From assembly GCF_932294415.1 (NCBI RefSeq), contig NC_065535.1, positions 24,206,782 to 24,270,781 of the forward strand: a DNA stretch of 64,000 nt. The letters are read 5' to 3'. Source of the DNA: Quercus robur. Its lineage: Eukaryota > Streptophyta > Magnoliopsida > Fagales > Fagaceae. The notes under the pieces are model-generated. The model was not told the DNA's origin, made no database searches, and saw only the letters and a list, made by a program, of their open reading frames with translations. Numbering within the stretch: the first letter of the stretch is position 1; the number at the start of each line of letters is the position of its first letter. A program made the position numbers and the translations under genes. This document shows positions 44,901-56,820 of this stretch, piece after piece.

Positions 44901-47900
44901 TGCCCTTTGCACTACTTGATTGGTTGACCTGTTCTTAATCACAAAACCATCTCTATCAAACTAAAATTTAAGTGGAAAATCAGGGGTAAGTTTACTCATA
45001 GATATCAAAAAGTCAACACTTTGTAGTTATATAGTAGTTGTAGTTCTTTGTTATGAAGTTAAATGTTGAAACTATCTCAAAAAAAAAAAAAAAAAGAAGA
45101 AAGTTAAATGTTTACAGTATATTATTTATTGGAATTAGGTTGAGTTGGACACGTTGTTCCTCCCATTATGCATGGTTACTTATAGCACATAACATTGTAA
45201 TAGTTTGTTTTTAACAATAAAGAACAGCTATTTTCTAAGATTTAGTCACAAAAAATATATAAAATAATTTATGTCTAAATAAGTTATAGCTATATGGTTC
45301 AAGTAGAGGAATATATGTCTTATTCATAGACTAATTTGTCATTGATGCAGCATTTGAAAGATATACGGAATCCATTTATGGAAGAAGTTCTGACAGATAC
45401 AGAGAACATGCTGGCTCGGGGCAGAATGGATTTGCCCCTTAGTTTATGCTTTGCAGCAAATAGAGATGATGATTTATTGTTGCATCAGTTGCTGAAGCGT
45501 GGTTCAGATCCAAATGAAGTGGAAGATGGTGGACGGACGGCACTGGTGTGCAAAGAATCTTTTTTGATACACATATTTTCTGCTAGAGATAATATTTGAA
45601 TTAGAGACTCTGAGGTTACTTTGCTTTTTGTTGCAACAGCATATTGCAGCATCTAAAGGAAGTGAGCATTGTGTAGTTCTACTTCTAGAGTATGGAGCAG
45701 ATCCTAACATCACAGGTAATTTTTATTGCATGACGAAATATGAATCAACCAACACTATTGTGTGAACTTTTTGTATCCCTTTATCTTCTGCTGCAGTCTC
45801 CACAGCTCTTCTTATCTTTAATTGTAAATTACCTCTGAGTTCTTTCTAGGTTCGTTGATGTTATACTTTGTTAATATTTATTTTGGAAATTGGGAAGGCC
45901 AGAATTCTGTTTTAATTTGTATTTGTTGGAGAAGCACAGATTTCTCTCTTTCTTACAGGGGTGACTTTTGCTCTAGCAAGAGTATAACAGGCAAATTCCC
46001 ATTTGAGCACACTTGGAAGTGGCTATAAATAGAAACCTGAATTTATGTTTTTTTTACCCTCTCTTTTATTTTTTGCATATTGTTCAAAGCATTTAGATGC
46101 TGTCCTCTTGGCACATTTATAAGTTTCACTAGTTAGACTTTTAAAAGAAAAATGCATGTTTTGAAAATTGTACATAACATGTACCGTCGCTAAGTTTTTA
46201 ATATTGTGTCATGGATGGAGGGTTGTTAACCAGGTTGCATCTGATTTATTTTTCAAACATAATTATATTGACTTGAGATTGGATTGTAGAAAAAGTTGTA
46301 TATAAGTTCCTAAGATATCAAATTATTATTTGTATATTATTGATAAAATAAATAGTTCATTTCGTAGTAAAATTTTTATAATAATACAAGATAGTGAATC
46401 TAATTATTATAAGTTCATAAAAAAATCATTCTATATAATTAACACTATAATTTCAATTATAATTTTAGTTATTAATAATTAGTTTAGATTTGTGAAACAG
46501 TAAAATATTTTAGCCGTGGTATTTACTATATTTGGGAAAATAATAAGTTAATCAAGTAGCTCATAAACGAAAATGAATCAAACTTGAACATGTCATCTTA
46601 CTCAGTGATAAAATCAAACTCTGCTTCTGTTCAAAATTAAAATTAATTCTAGACTTTTAATACTCCATTCAGTTCTGCTCATTTAAAGCCATAATCAAGG
46701 TCTTTAACATGGTTAAGTTTAGACTAAAATGCACCTACACCTTCAAGTTTAGGGTTTATTTTTAAATTGGTCCTTCAACTGTTAGAACTTTCAATTAACA
46801 CCATCAACTATTACAATGATGTCAATGTGCCCCTTTGGATATAGTCTGTCACGTTTTCACTATTAACCTGCTCAACAACGATGTGTGTGTTTTTTTCCTC
46901 TCTATTTTTCTATTCAAAACGACATTGTTTTTGGATGAGTTAACGGAAAAATTCTATTGGATGTTGATGGGAAGGGCACATTGATGTGTTGTAGTACTCA
47001 AGAATATAAATTAAAAGTTTTCATGGTCAAGAGATAGAAGCGAGCCAAAACTTAATTTTACTACTAATCATTTGAGTGAGTGATGTTATTAGCTGATCTT
47101 TATACAGAATATGGATGAATGTAGAACCTAGACAAAAGAATACCTGTAGCTGACTTCAATTAATTACATGGAAGCAAGGTCTAATTGAGTTGAGTTCATA
47201 TCAATGCAAACATTGCGTATTTGCTTCATAAATTGGCTTTAATTGTTAACTGCTATCTTTGCAGATTCAGAAGGAAATGTTCCCTTATGGGAAGCAATGT
47301 TGGGGGGGCATGAATCCTTGATTAAAATTCTCATGGACAACAGGGCAGAGATATCTTCTGGTGATGTGGGTCTTTTTGCATGCACTGCTGTGGAGCAAAA
47401 CAACTTAGAATTGCTCAAGGACATTGTCAAATACCGTGGGGACGTAACAGTGCCTAGGAGCAATGGGAGCACAGCTCTTCATGCGGCAGTATGTGAAGGA
47501 AATACTGAAATAGTTAAGTTCCTGTTGGACCAAGGAGCTGAAATCGATAAGCCAGATTTCAATGGATGGACCCCTAGGGCTTTGGCAGATCATCAAGGTC
47601 ATGAAGACATAAAGGACTTATTCCAGACCAAGCCAGAAGAGGTCAAGAAACCACCAACTATCCCGGTTAGAATGAAGCCAAATGTGTCATTCCCTAATAA
47701 GTACCAGAGTGAGCCCATGATGCCCCCATATCTCCATGAAAGCACTCCACCTCCCAGGGAAGTGAGATGGTCAGAAAATCGTCCAAGGCGAAGGCCTAAC
47801 AATTTTCACAATTCACTTATTGGGGTCATGTCAGCTGCTAACGCTGGTGAGCATGCATCTCTATTTTGCATATATTCTTTTTAAGATACCTCGGAAATTT

Positions 47901-48959
47901 TTATTCAACTTCCAAATTTGATGATTTGGCAGTCATACATTGGTGTGATTAAGTTAGGCAGCTGTGAACATGTCAAGATTATATGCAAAACTAAAAAGTG
48001 ATGAGGAAAGAAGAATTGCATGCTTGAAATTACAAGTATAAACTGTCAATTAAAATTTTTCCTTTTTGGTAATTAATCAATAGAGAATGTATTAGAATGC
48101 CTTCTAGCTTTTTGTTTTTTTAATTTTATTTAATAGCAATAACTAAATGATGCACTTTATGGTAAAATGAACTGAGTCAAATTTGATTTACAAAGATACA
48201 AAATAGTCATTTTGTTTGATTTCTGATTCAATTTCAGCACACTCAATTTTTTTTTTGGGTTTCAGCAATAATAGTAATCAATAACCATATCCTTAAGAAT
48301 GCACTTCTATAGAACAGGCTTGTAGTCCGATTGGCACATTTTCCCGCACCCTTTACATTTCAATTCCCATGTTGCAGGTTCAAATCCAACTCCCCCCTCC
48401 CCTTCCCAACAAGAAAAAAAAAAAAAAGTGCAATGTCACCTTTTTCTATAGTGTCATATGCAAGTGCTAGATTTTTATCCAAGGCTTACTGTATGAATAT
48501 AGTCCTACTCAGCTTGGGGAACTAGAGGGCATTTCTTAGCCCTAGCAGTTCATTTCTTAACCTTGAACACCTGCAGTTGATGTTTCTGATAATTAGTATA
48601 TTGGAAAAACTTAACTTTCGATTTTAGTAATCACACTTTTACTGACTTTTAGTCAAAATCTTAAAAAAAATGCAGGTGGAGGAGACCCTATCCCATCAGG
48701 AGGCAGTTTTCGTAGTACTCAGAGTGTGAGCAGCTACCCGGCTAGGGTGACTCTTAGTTGCCCCGAGAAAGGTGAAGTTGCTGGAAAGCTTGTGCTTCTG
48801 CCTGATTCACTTCAAGAACTACTTGATATTGGTGCCAAAAAATTTGGGTTCTTACCAAACAAAGTTTTAACAAAAGAAGGAGCTCAAGTTGAAGATATAG
48901 AACTTATTAGAGATGGCGATCATCTTGTTCTTGTTAGTGATGATGGAATTGGCAGTTGA
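38982..48959 (+). CDS. AKT6: Shaker-type inward-rectifying K+ channel, AKT/SPIK (AKT6)-like
   Basis: Twelve exons: 38982-39232, 39453-39821, 40331-40388, 40483-40800, 41325-41570, 42000-42098, 42296-42328, 42443-42628, 45351-45545, 45640-45715, 47265-47846 and 48676-48959. All join in phase to 898 codons with GT-AG introns. S1-S3 are in exon 2; the S4 sensor [10 protein letters not shown] is near residue 195. The pore has STTGYGDLH with GYGD at about 285-288, the form I recall from SPIK rather than the TTVGYGD of AKT1. A cyclic-nucleotide-binding-like domain ([20 protein letters not shown]), ankyrin repeats ([23 protein letters not shown]) and a C-terminal KHA domain ([14 protein letters not shown]) follow. 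It should form plasma-membrane tetramers for K+ uptake. In-frame ATGs at 38988 and 39048 are alternative starts. AKT1-clade membership is firm; AKT6 versus AKT5 or AKT1 is tentative. Confidence 0.93.
42629..45350 (+). other. intron 8 of the K+ channel gene, enlarged by a transposon
   Basis: This 2.7-kb intron, the largest in the gene, has GTCTGT donor and GATGCAG acceptor. It carries a long G-run at about 42696-42725 and a decayed antisense copia element. The exons on both sides are intact and in phase. Confidence 0.85.
43090..44930 (-). mobile_element. decayed Ty1/copia retrotransposon inside intron 8
   Basis: Minus-strand pieces, from high to low coordinate: the integrase C-terminal block ([34 protein letters not shown]), WVAAMDEKG, an altered [35 protein letters not shown] and, after a gap, [19 protein letters not shown] and [15 protein letters not shown]. 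This is copia order (INT before RT). Frameshifts are frequent and the central RT with its catalytic Asp pair is deleted. Boundaries are approximate and no LTR was recognised. Confidence 0.8.
45716..47264 (+). other. intron 10 of the K+ channel gene
   Basis: A 1.55-kb intron with no coding remnant that I can recognise. Around 46720-46870 it has phrase repeats (CCTTCAAGTTTAGGG, TGGTCCTTCAACTG) of the same kind as the fold-back repeat at 37262-37593. Confidence 0.6.
48316..48428 (+). mobile_element. tRNA-derived SINE-like remnant in intron 11
   Basis: TAGTCCGATTGGCACA resembles a tRNA box A and GGTTCAAATCC resembles box B about 45 bases later. An A-tail of 14-16 bases follows at about 48412-48427. 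The short length and lack of a confirmed target duplication leave the call tentative. Confidence 0.5.
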
Positions 48960-51374
48960 AAAAGCCAGACTTTTTTTCTGTTGGGTTAGGCCTCTAAGAG
49001 TGATACTGGCAACTGGACTTATAAAAAGTGGTTCCACAATACCGCGTGAGCATTTTGAGCTTTTGGGATAGATATTAAGAGTGATATCATAAGAAATATG
49101 TATATACTAACACACACAAAAGAAGAACATACACACACACACTCAAACACAAAACCTCTTTTCTGCTAGAGAATGTGAATGAACTGTATGGAAAGAACTT
49201 GGAGGTGACAGAGATGATTACAAAGAAGAGGTTTGTTGTGCAAATTCATTTTTGTTTTGGATTAGGAATTGGAACTTGGAACTAGTCAGCCCACTGCCTT
49301 GCCAACTGGGGCTTCTTCTGTAATTCTTTTTGAGGTTCTTTGTCTAATAATCTCCCTGATTGCGTGTTCTGTGCCATCAGGAGAGATGGATTAGGCTTAA
49401 AATTGAATGATTTCCTTTTTTTCTTCACTCCGTTACTACCCAAAATAACAAACATGAATAAAGGACATATTAGGCTTAAAATTGAATGATTACACAAATT
49501 TAGAACTTCAATTGGAAAAATTATAAATCTGAGACGTAAATGAAACTTGATATAAAAAATTCTGGTATTTTATGTAATTTTCCAAAAAAAATAAGAATAG
49601 GTTTGCATGATCAATACTCAATAGTTATTTAAAATTGTTATATTCATTCTTAAAGGAAACGTGATTTTTACAATTTACAGCAAACCCAGGGCTGGGTAGG
49701 GTTCTGCTTTTATCAAGTTCTAAAGAGAATAATTATATTATGTCTGTATAGGGGAAATACCATTTTAGTTTCTATATTTTGGAATTACTTTTGATTTGTT
49801 CCTCACATTTTCCCAATAGTAAATTTGGTTCATATTATTTTTAACTTACTATCGAGTTAGTCTCTACTGTCCAATTATTGATCTACCTCTGAGTTTGTTG
49901 TAGTTCTTTGCAATAAGTCACCTGGTCTGCTAGAAAACAACCAATAGTTTCTCAGCCTTTCTACAGAGGCTGAATACTGTGTGTTGGCCTCCTCTGCAAT
50001 TGAACAATGCTAGCTTTGAATGCTTTTGAAAGGTTATTGAGTCTATCTTCATCATGTTCCCTAGTTATAATGTGATATTTATCTGCCTTAGCCATTGCCT
50101 CTAACTCCATGTTTCATGCTTGCACAAAACACATCAAGGAGGTCTTCCATTTTGTTTGTGAACGCGTGCTTCTCAAGGATTTACAGGTGCTATTTGTCTC
50201 AACTCTCAAGCACAGATCAGCTTGCTAATATGCACAAAAGCTCTTCCATGTACTCGTTTTTGGAGTTAAGAAACAAACTCATGGCTTCCTTTGTCCCCAT
50301 TCGTTTGAAGGTGGATATGAAGCAGTACTGTTATACTACAGGTTGTATAGAGATAAGCTACAAGTCATATTCAATCATATTCAACAATTGTATTGTACTA
50401 CAAGCTGTATTTCGTATCTGTATTTTATTAACCCATCATTTGGTGTCCTGTTTTGAAATCACTCTTTTTCAAGTATGGCTTTTTTTAATCTCACTTTTTT
50501 CAATGTACAACTTTTTAAAACGGCCTATTTTTTAAAATCTGAAAATTAAGTTATACCAAACACGAGTTTGTCAATGTCATTAGTTATATCAGTAGCTGTA
50601 AGTTAAGTTTGTTACTGGTTTGTTGAGGAGTGTTACTACAGCTGGTTGAGTGATTAGGGTAGTTTTGCTCTATTTTCACGTAAGAATACCAGAACTGTAA
50701 AGTATCAATGTGACTGAATTCATTTTGTTACAATTCGGTATTCTTTCTTCCTTCCTCTGTCCTGATTTTCTTTAGCTTTCACCAAAACAAAGCAATTACA
50801 CCATTAAGAAATTTAATGCAGGGCAAAACCAAAATACCCCATAACTGCACTCATGGCAAAGATTAATTTATTATCAAGTTTCAAGTCTGATACATTGAAA
50901 TGACACAGGAATAACTAAAAAATATTGGAGCACACTGCATAGTGCTAAATTCTCTAACACCTGATTTGATTTCTAGCTTAACTATCTCTATACACACTGG
51001 GAGTAAATAACAAAATTTAATAAAAGAACCAATAAAAAATCTAGTAGTCACAAACCAAATTACATAAAGAAGAGGGAAATTTGCTATAATTTTGCTAGTA
51101 TAATTATGAGCAAATGAATGAAGGGCTATGACTTCTCACAGTATACATTCTAATGGCTTCCCCAACTTTCTAGCTTTTCTCTATTTTTTCCACATATTTT
51201 CCATTCTTTTTTGGTCTCTCTCTCTCTCTCTCTCTCTTATATTATATGATATGATATCATTTGTCCTTAGCTGTTTCTAAACAAGAAGACAAGCAAATGT
51301 CGTCACTTCTTCAGAGGATCATACTCAAGATCATCATTGTACAAGCAGAGTATATCAAAAAATAGCAGCTCTCA
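48960..51374. other. convergent intergenic region between K+ channel and boron transporter
   Basis: The 3' UTRs of both genes should lie at its ends. A CA/AC repeat lies at about 49130-49142 and a CT repeat at about 51217-51235. ORFs here (for example 50095-50535) show no domain. Confidence 0.55.
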
Positions 51375-52795
51375 TTATACTCGGACATCATCTGGGTAAA
51401 CCTGTAAACCATGCCATTTGTAACTTAATAAGGGATGAAACTAGATTTACCATAAATATGTTGAAACCTTAAAGAGTATGTTTTGGTTAGTTACCTGAAA
51501 GTTCACTGAAGCTTACAGTTCTAAGTTTGACCTCCCCTCTATTGGTTGTTATCTTATCCAAAATCTCAGAATCATAGAATTCTTCTGAACTCTCCCCAGC
51601 CTCGCTACCAGAATCAGGTAGTTCCTTTCCCTGCTCACATTTTTTGTCAGATACCATATTGCTTGCTAAATTTTAAACTCATTGATTAACATTTTGTAGT
51701 AATTTTATCATCATTCCAAAGCTAGAATGGATCAGTAAGCTGGTCCACAGATAAATAAACCATGAGAGTATTAATATGCATACCACAATTGAGAGACTTC
51801 GGGTACGCTGTGGGGCACCAGCAATTTCCTCGTACTCAGAAGCATCTAGTTCCTGAAGATAGTAAGGCTCGAACAGCTTGGGAAGTAGGTATTGTCTTAT
51901 GCTTACGAGAAGGAAGAATGGCAATGGAAACAAAATTCCAGCTATAGGTATCCATGTCACACCGAAACAGACCAGAAAATATACAATTTGGAAGAGTGTA
52001 AATGTAGCAATGCACTTGAATGGTACCGACTCCACAAATGAAGCATGAGAGCCTTCCAAGACTCTGCCCAACACAATATCATCACAAGATTATGATACTA
52101 AACAAAAGTATAGGCAACATACACTTTTAAGAAAGGCACAATTTATTTCACTCAAAGGTGCTCAGACACCACATGGGAGTTTATACCACCATCACACTTT
52201 GTGTTTCTTACAAGTTTATTAGTTCACATGAGAGAGATTATAATATCTGTTTCTTTGGTTTCAGTTTAGCTGACAGGGAATGGAGTCACCTTCTCTGACA
52301 AACTAGCATGTATTGCTATGTATAAGAAATTGGCACATAAAATTTCCAAGAGGCATCCGGCTGTCTCCAAAAATGAAATAGACTAAACCACAACATTTTG
52401 TTTAACCAAAGTTCTGAACCACTGATAAGATGACTTACTTGTAACGACGTTCGGGAGTGATGAAGAGGAGCAAGATCCTTTCCCAGAACTGATTTCCTGG
52501 GAGACTATCAATGGCCATGTAGGCAAAGTATCCCCAAAGAACTGAGGTAGGTACCATTTTGATTACAGAGATAGCACATATTGATACGCCCACAAGGAGG
52601 GACTGAAACAAGTTGCTCATTCTTTGTTCATTAACCCGGACAGGCAAATAAGCATCAATGTCTTTCTCTGGATCAAATTTGCCCTTTGCATCTCCCCCAT
52701 CATCAGCTTTCATTACTGCCTCCTTCAAGTTTTCCAACTCTTTGGTCTGCAAGAAAATTTACAATATGCTTATCAGAGTTAAGAGAGTGCGTTGC

Positions 52796-52861
<66 letters not shown>

Positions 52862-55392
52862 CAGTTGGAGCTGTTTCCATTTCCATGAATACAGCTTCCA
52901 TCTTTCCATAGATTTCAGAGTTGCTCGCATGATGTTTGATACATTCCTTGGCATTTTTCACCATCTTCTTTCGGATCCCCTGCAAATCATGGCCCATATC
53001 ATTTACAAATCTAAATCAGTGGTCTTGATAATAGCAGTCAAATACATTGCATAACCTACCTGCCTCTTGAGAACTGCCAGACTCTTAGTGTGCATTGGGG
53101 ACTGCGGGAGCACTCCATTCGAAGGAGGAAGTCCAAGCAACCCACAAATCAAAGTCTGAACAACAACATTGAGCATCAAATCTTACGAATGAATAACTTA
53201 TAGGTTGGCAACATGAATTACAAAGAGAAAATTAAGCCCAAAAAAAAGTTCTAAATCCAGGGACATACCATTAGTCCAAGCAATAAGATATCATAATGGT
53301 ATGCAGAAGGTTTTTGGAGGTTAAACTCCTTCTGTTGTGCCATCTGAGAAGCTACGCTGTGGTCAAAGAAGTATAGACCTGCTATCATAATTGCTGGTAC
53401 AAAGGCGGCAAAAATGTACGAAAGTGGGACCTTTCCCATATCCTGAAATTTCAGTGTATGAAGTAGATAAATTAGGTCATATATCCTGCAACTTGAGTGT
53501 ATAGTTAGTTCAATTTATTAACATGCTAAATTGTTAAATGTATCAGATAAATTTGACCTATAAGTCATAGACCTGGCTTATGTTAGGCCTCTACTGGATT
53601 CAAATCTGACCCATGAATGGATTGGAAATAGATCCCCCATACAATAATTTCGGGGAGAGCAGAGTGCTTACCTAATAGGAGAGTTGTTTAAAACCATTCC
53701 AAGCAACCATAGAACACTAAAAAAAAAAAAAAATCTCACATCCCAACCTAACAATTCTAGGATGCAGTGTAAGAGATACTATGGAGTGGCATGTAATCAT
53801 TGGAAGTAGAATAGAAAAAACAAACTATTCATCCGAAATTTAGTACCTTGATCACTGTCCAATGGTACAATGATGCAGATTCCCAGGGAAGTGGACAAAA
53901 GAGCCTTCTAGGAACTCCATCCGGAACTTTACCGGGTACAGCAAAAGCCAATGCTGACCAGAACAAGACCATAAGGAGAACCCCATAGTCTGCAATGATT
54001 CCTCTCAACCACCCTGTATCCGAAACCATAAAATAGTAAAAGAGGGAACAAAATTAGCCCCAACGTGGACAAGCTTTTGTAAATTGACAAAGTCACTGAA
54101 TTTTAGTTTATTTACCTGTGCCGTATCTCCATGATCTTGCTCTTCTGCTCTTAAGTGCAGTGAAGAGTAGACCAAATGAGAAAAGGATGGCAAGTAACCC
54201 ATTTAAATACAGCCACTGGAATTTGTACTTTTCCAATGCGGTATTTTCAGCTTTGGGAATACTGAATTCACTGATCAATCCCTGTGATTTGACAATTGTC
54301 ACAATTAGTATCTGCTTTTGCTAAATCCACAATTTTTTTTTTTCTCTGCAAAATCAATTGATACCTTGACAGCCTCTTGCATGAAAAGAACAGCAATTAA
54401 CATTCCAAAAAGTTCCGCCACTATCCTTGTAAATCTAGTGATGATGGAACATGCATTGAATATTGCAAGAAGAAACAGCAGGAGTGCTGTCCAGACACAA
54501 ACCCTGTAATATAGGTACACTAGTAAAGATTTGTAACACTTATGCTAATTCAGAATTTTGTTAAACACTGAATAATCCAGAAAATATGACATTGATTCCC
54601 ATACCACCCAGCCCAAGCTAAATACAGCTTGCTCCCCAACTCTGGCCGTCCTTTACAGAACTTGTACAAATAAGTGTACATTATAACCGTGGGTTCTGCA
54701 ACTCCTAAAATCAACAAAGGCTGTCCACCAATAATTGAGTGGATGATTCCACAAAGAGCAGTAGAAGCTAATGTTTCCACTGTGCTTAAGCTTCCATCTA
54801 AGATAGGGCTCAAATTCAAGTAAACCAATGAAGTTTTTAGACATTGCAATAAAATTCCTCTGTACCTCTTTAGAAGTTCAATTTAAGGAGAGAAAAAAAG
54901 TAATGTACCTGTATCCCTACTCAGTTGTTCCCCAAAGGCAATAACTGGGAGAGCAGAAGCAAAGAAGATATAGGTCGTTGGAGCCAATATCCTGACATAG
55001 ATTACATGATTTATGTATAAAAAATATGAGTAATGCAAACAAATTTCACAGCTATTTTTTACAACCTATTAAAGGTGACAAATTATAGTTGGTGTACTAT
55101 CACTTTTATATGAGTTCACCATTGACACAATTTTTACTGTACACCAATTACAACCTGCTAACTCAGTGGTCATAAAAATAAACAGTGAAATTTATTGTGA
55201 AAGCAGGCTTATTGTTGGTATATGGAATTCCCACTATATGATCTGTTTCAAAAAAAAAAAAAAAAAAAAAACAAACAAACAAACAAACGATTACCTAATG
55301 CCTGAGCAAAGTTCCCAGTCTTCCTTATAGCATGCAGCCCTTCCTTTGATATCTTTAATTATCCCCTTGAATGGAGTTCTGATGTTTCCCAT
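51375..55392 (-). CDS. BOR4: boron (borate) transporter, BOR4-like
   Basis: Thirteen minus-strand coding exons: 55392-55295, 54991-54909, 54797-54605, 54503-54365, 54281-54116, 54013-53847, 53442-53269, 53155-53060, 52979-52863, 52746-52439, 52063-51784, 51630-51517 and 51401-51375. They give 653 residues in phase. Landmarks: [118 protein letters not shown] and [14 protein letters not shown]. It is an SLC4-like multi-pass plasma-membrane borate exporter. Wording is closer to the BOR4 clade (efflux, boron tolerance) than to BOR1. The last two exons are the least certain: donor 51517|GT gives VYPDDVRV at the C-terminus, while a second donor at 51495|GT would end in a short different tail. Confidence 0.93.
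52801..52858 (-). repeat. (CT)29 microsatellite next to the exon 9 donor of the boron transporter
   Basis: On the plus strand this is (GA)29. On the gene strand the intron begins GTAA and enters the CT run within five bases. The run makes up half of the 116-base intron. Confidence 0.95.
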
Positions 55393-55393
55393 T

Positions 55394-56573
55394 GCTGATG
55401 CAGGAAACTATAGAACTTAGAATGATCATTTGGTAACTTACAAAGACATACTACACAAGTTTCTAGAGATCTATTCATTAGAATACATAGAAGCTATACA
55501 AACTGAATCAGTGAACATAACCAAGTTCAAATAGTTGCAAACAGACTAACTAAGGGGGAAAGGGGAGAAGTTAATAAACCAACATCCCCTGTGAGATCTT
55601 CATGATCCAACTGTAAAAGAAACTAAGAACAAATTAAAAGTTCATACTTCAACAACAATCTTTTAAACCCCTCCCCCGGGAGAAAGAAAAATGAAGAAGA
55701 AGAAGAAAATGAAAATCTGGTCAGTGGTATTGATGATCTTTCTAAGTAAATACATATGTACAAAAATACTAGCAGGAGAGACATGATCCATAGTTCATAA
55801 TACAAAGCATTATATAATTAAGAATTCCAAAAATCATGGATGATGTTCTAAAGTTACATTAATACAAGTAAACTCACAGTATGCACAGAGACTGCATAGC
55901 ATATAAAAAGAAACCAAACTAGATTTAAAGCTTAATAGTCAATAATATTACTCGTACAAATTTTGAGGAAAAATCCTCCTGCAAATGTTCTGAACCCAAA
56001 CATACTCTGAAAAAGCACCCTTTTTATTACCATTATCTAATTATTTATTAATAATTCAATAATTTTGAAAACATGAGATGTCAGTTGAGTGACAAGGCTC
56101 TTAACTACCCTTTTTATTACCATTGATGATTGATGATAACATAGTACATAAACTATTAAAAATGGTTCCAAATATAAGCTGACATTTTTTTTAAAAGGGG
56201 AAATGAATGCTTTACTAAGGATAATAAGAAAACTCATGCGTACAAACCAAATAATGTACATCAAGAAGAACTTCAATGCAGCCTTTGGTTGAGAAGAAAC
56301 CAATAAGAAAAAAAGAAGACACATTGCTGAGGGGAAAGCACGGAAGAAAAAGAAATTGAAGTCTTAAGGTTTTGTTTTGCATCAGATTCAAGAGAAAGAA
56401 ATGCAAAAGAAAAATGTAACAACCATGAGATTTTTATGTTTCCATTAAACAAAACTCAGAAAGACGTAAAAACTGTGCTGTTTTGCATTGGTATTATGTT
56501 CCTTTAATTAAATTAAAACCAAACTAAAACACACATCATATTAAAGGAACGTAAATAATGAATACACAAGACA

Positions 56574-56610
<37 letters not shown>

Positions 56611-56820
56611 GCACGTACCTGGGATACTCGCATGAAAATCCCAGAAAGATAGAGAAACAAAGAGACCACAATGTGAGGAGCTGGGTGGGTTTCAATTACA
56701 AATGGCTCTCTCTGTCTCTCTCTGAGAGAATGAGGAGACAGAGATAAGAGACTCAAAAACTGAGAGGGGTTGGGGGAGTTGGAACTTGGAAGCTGAGAGG
56801 GCAAGAGAGGCGAGTTCAAA
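55394..56820 (-). promoter_or_regulatory. spliced 5' leader of the boron transporter with an overlapping upstream ORF
   Basis: A CT-rich leader exon (roughly 56820-56619) ends in a strong donor CCCAG|GTACGT. The likely acceptor CATCAG (ending 55395) lies two bases before the main ATG, giving a 1.2-kb leader intron. An ATG at 56633 in the leader would be read across the splice into 55394-55359 and stop at TAA. This makes a 16-residue upstream ORF that overlaps the main start in another frame. Leader ends are inferred. Confidence 0.55.
56576..56616 (-). repeat. (GT)n microsatellite next to the leader-intron donor
   Basis: On the gene strand the intron starts GTACGTGCGTGCGTGTGTGT and continues as GT repeats for about 30 bases. 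Confidence 0.9.

Noticed and set aside
52658-53054. Plus-strand ORFs with Arg-Glu repeats
   Set aside because: They are translations of the (GA)29 microsatellite opposite the boron transporter.
38982-56633. K+ channel and boron transporter as a nutrient-transport cluster
   Set aside because: They are convergent single genes of unrelated families with no shared regulatory sequence visible. Adjacency is most simply chance.
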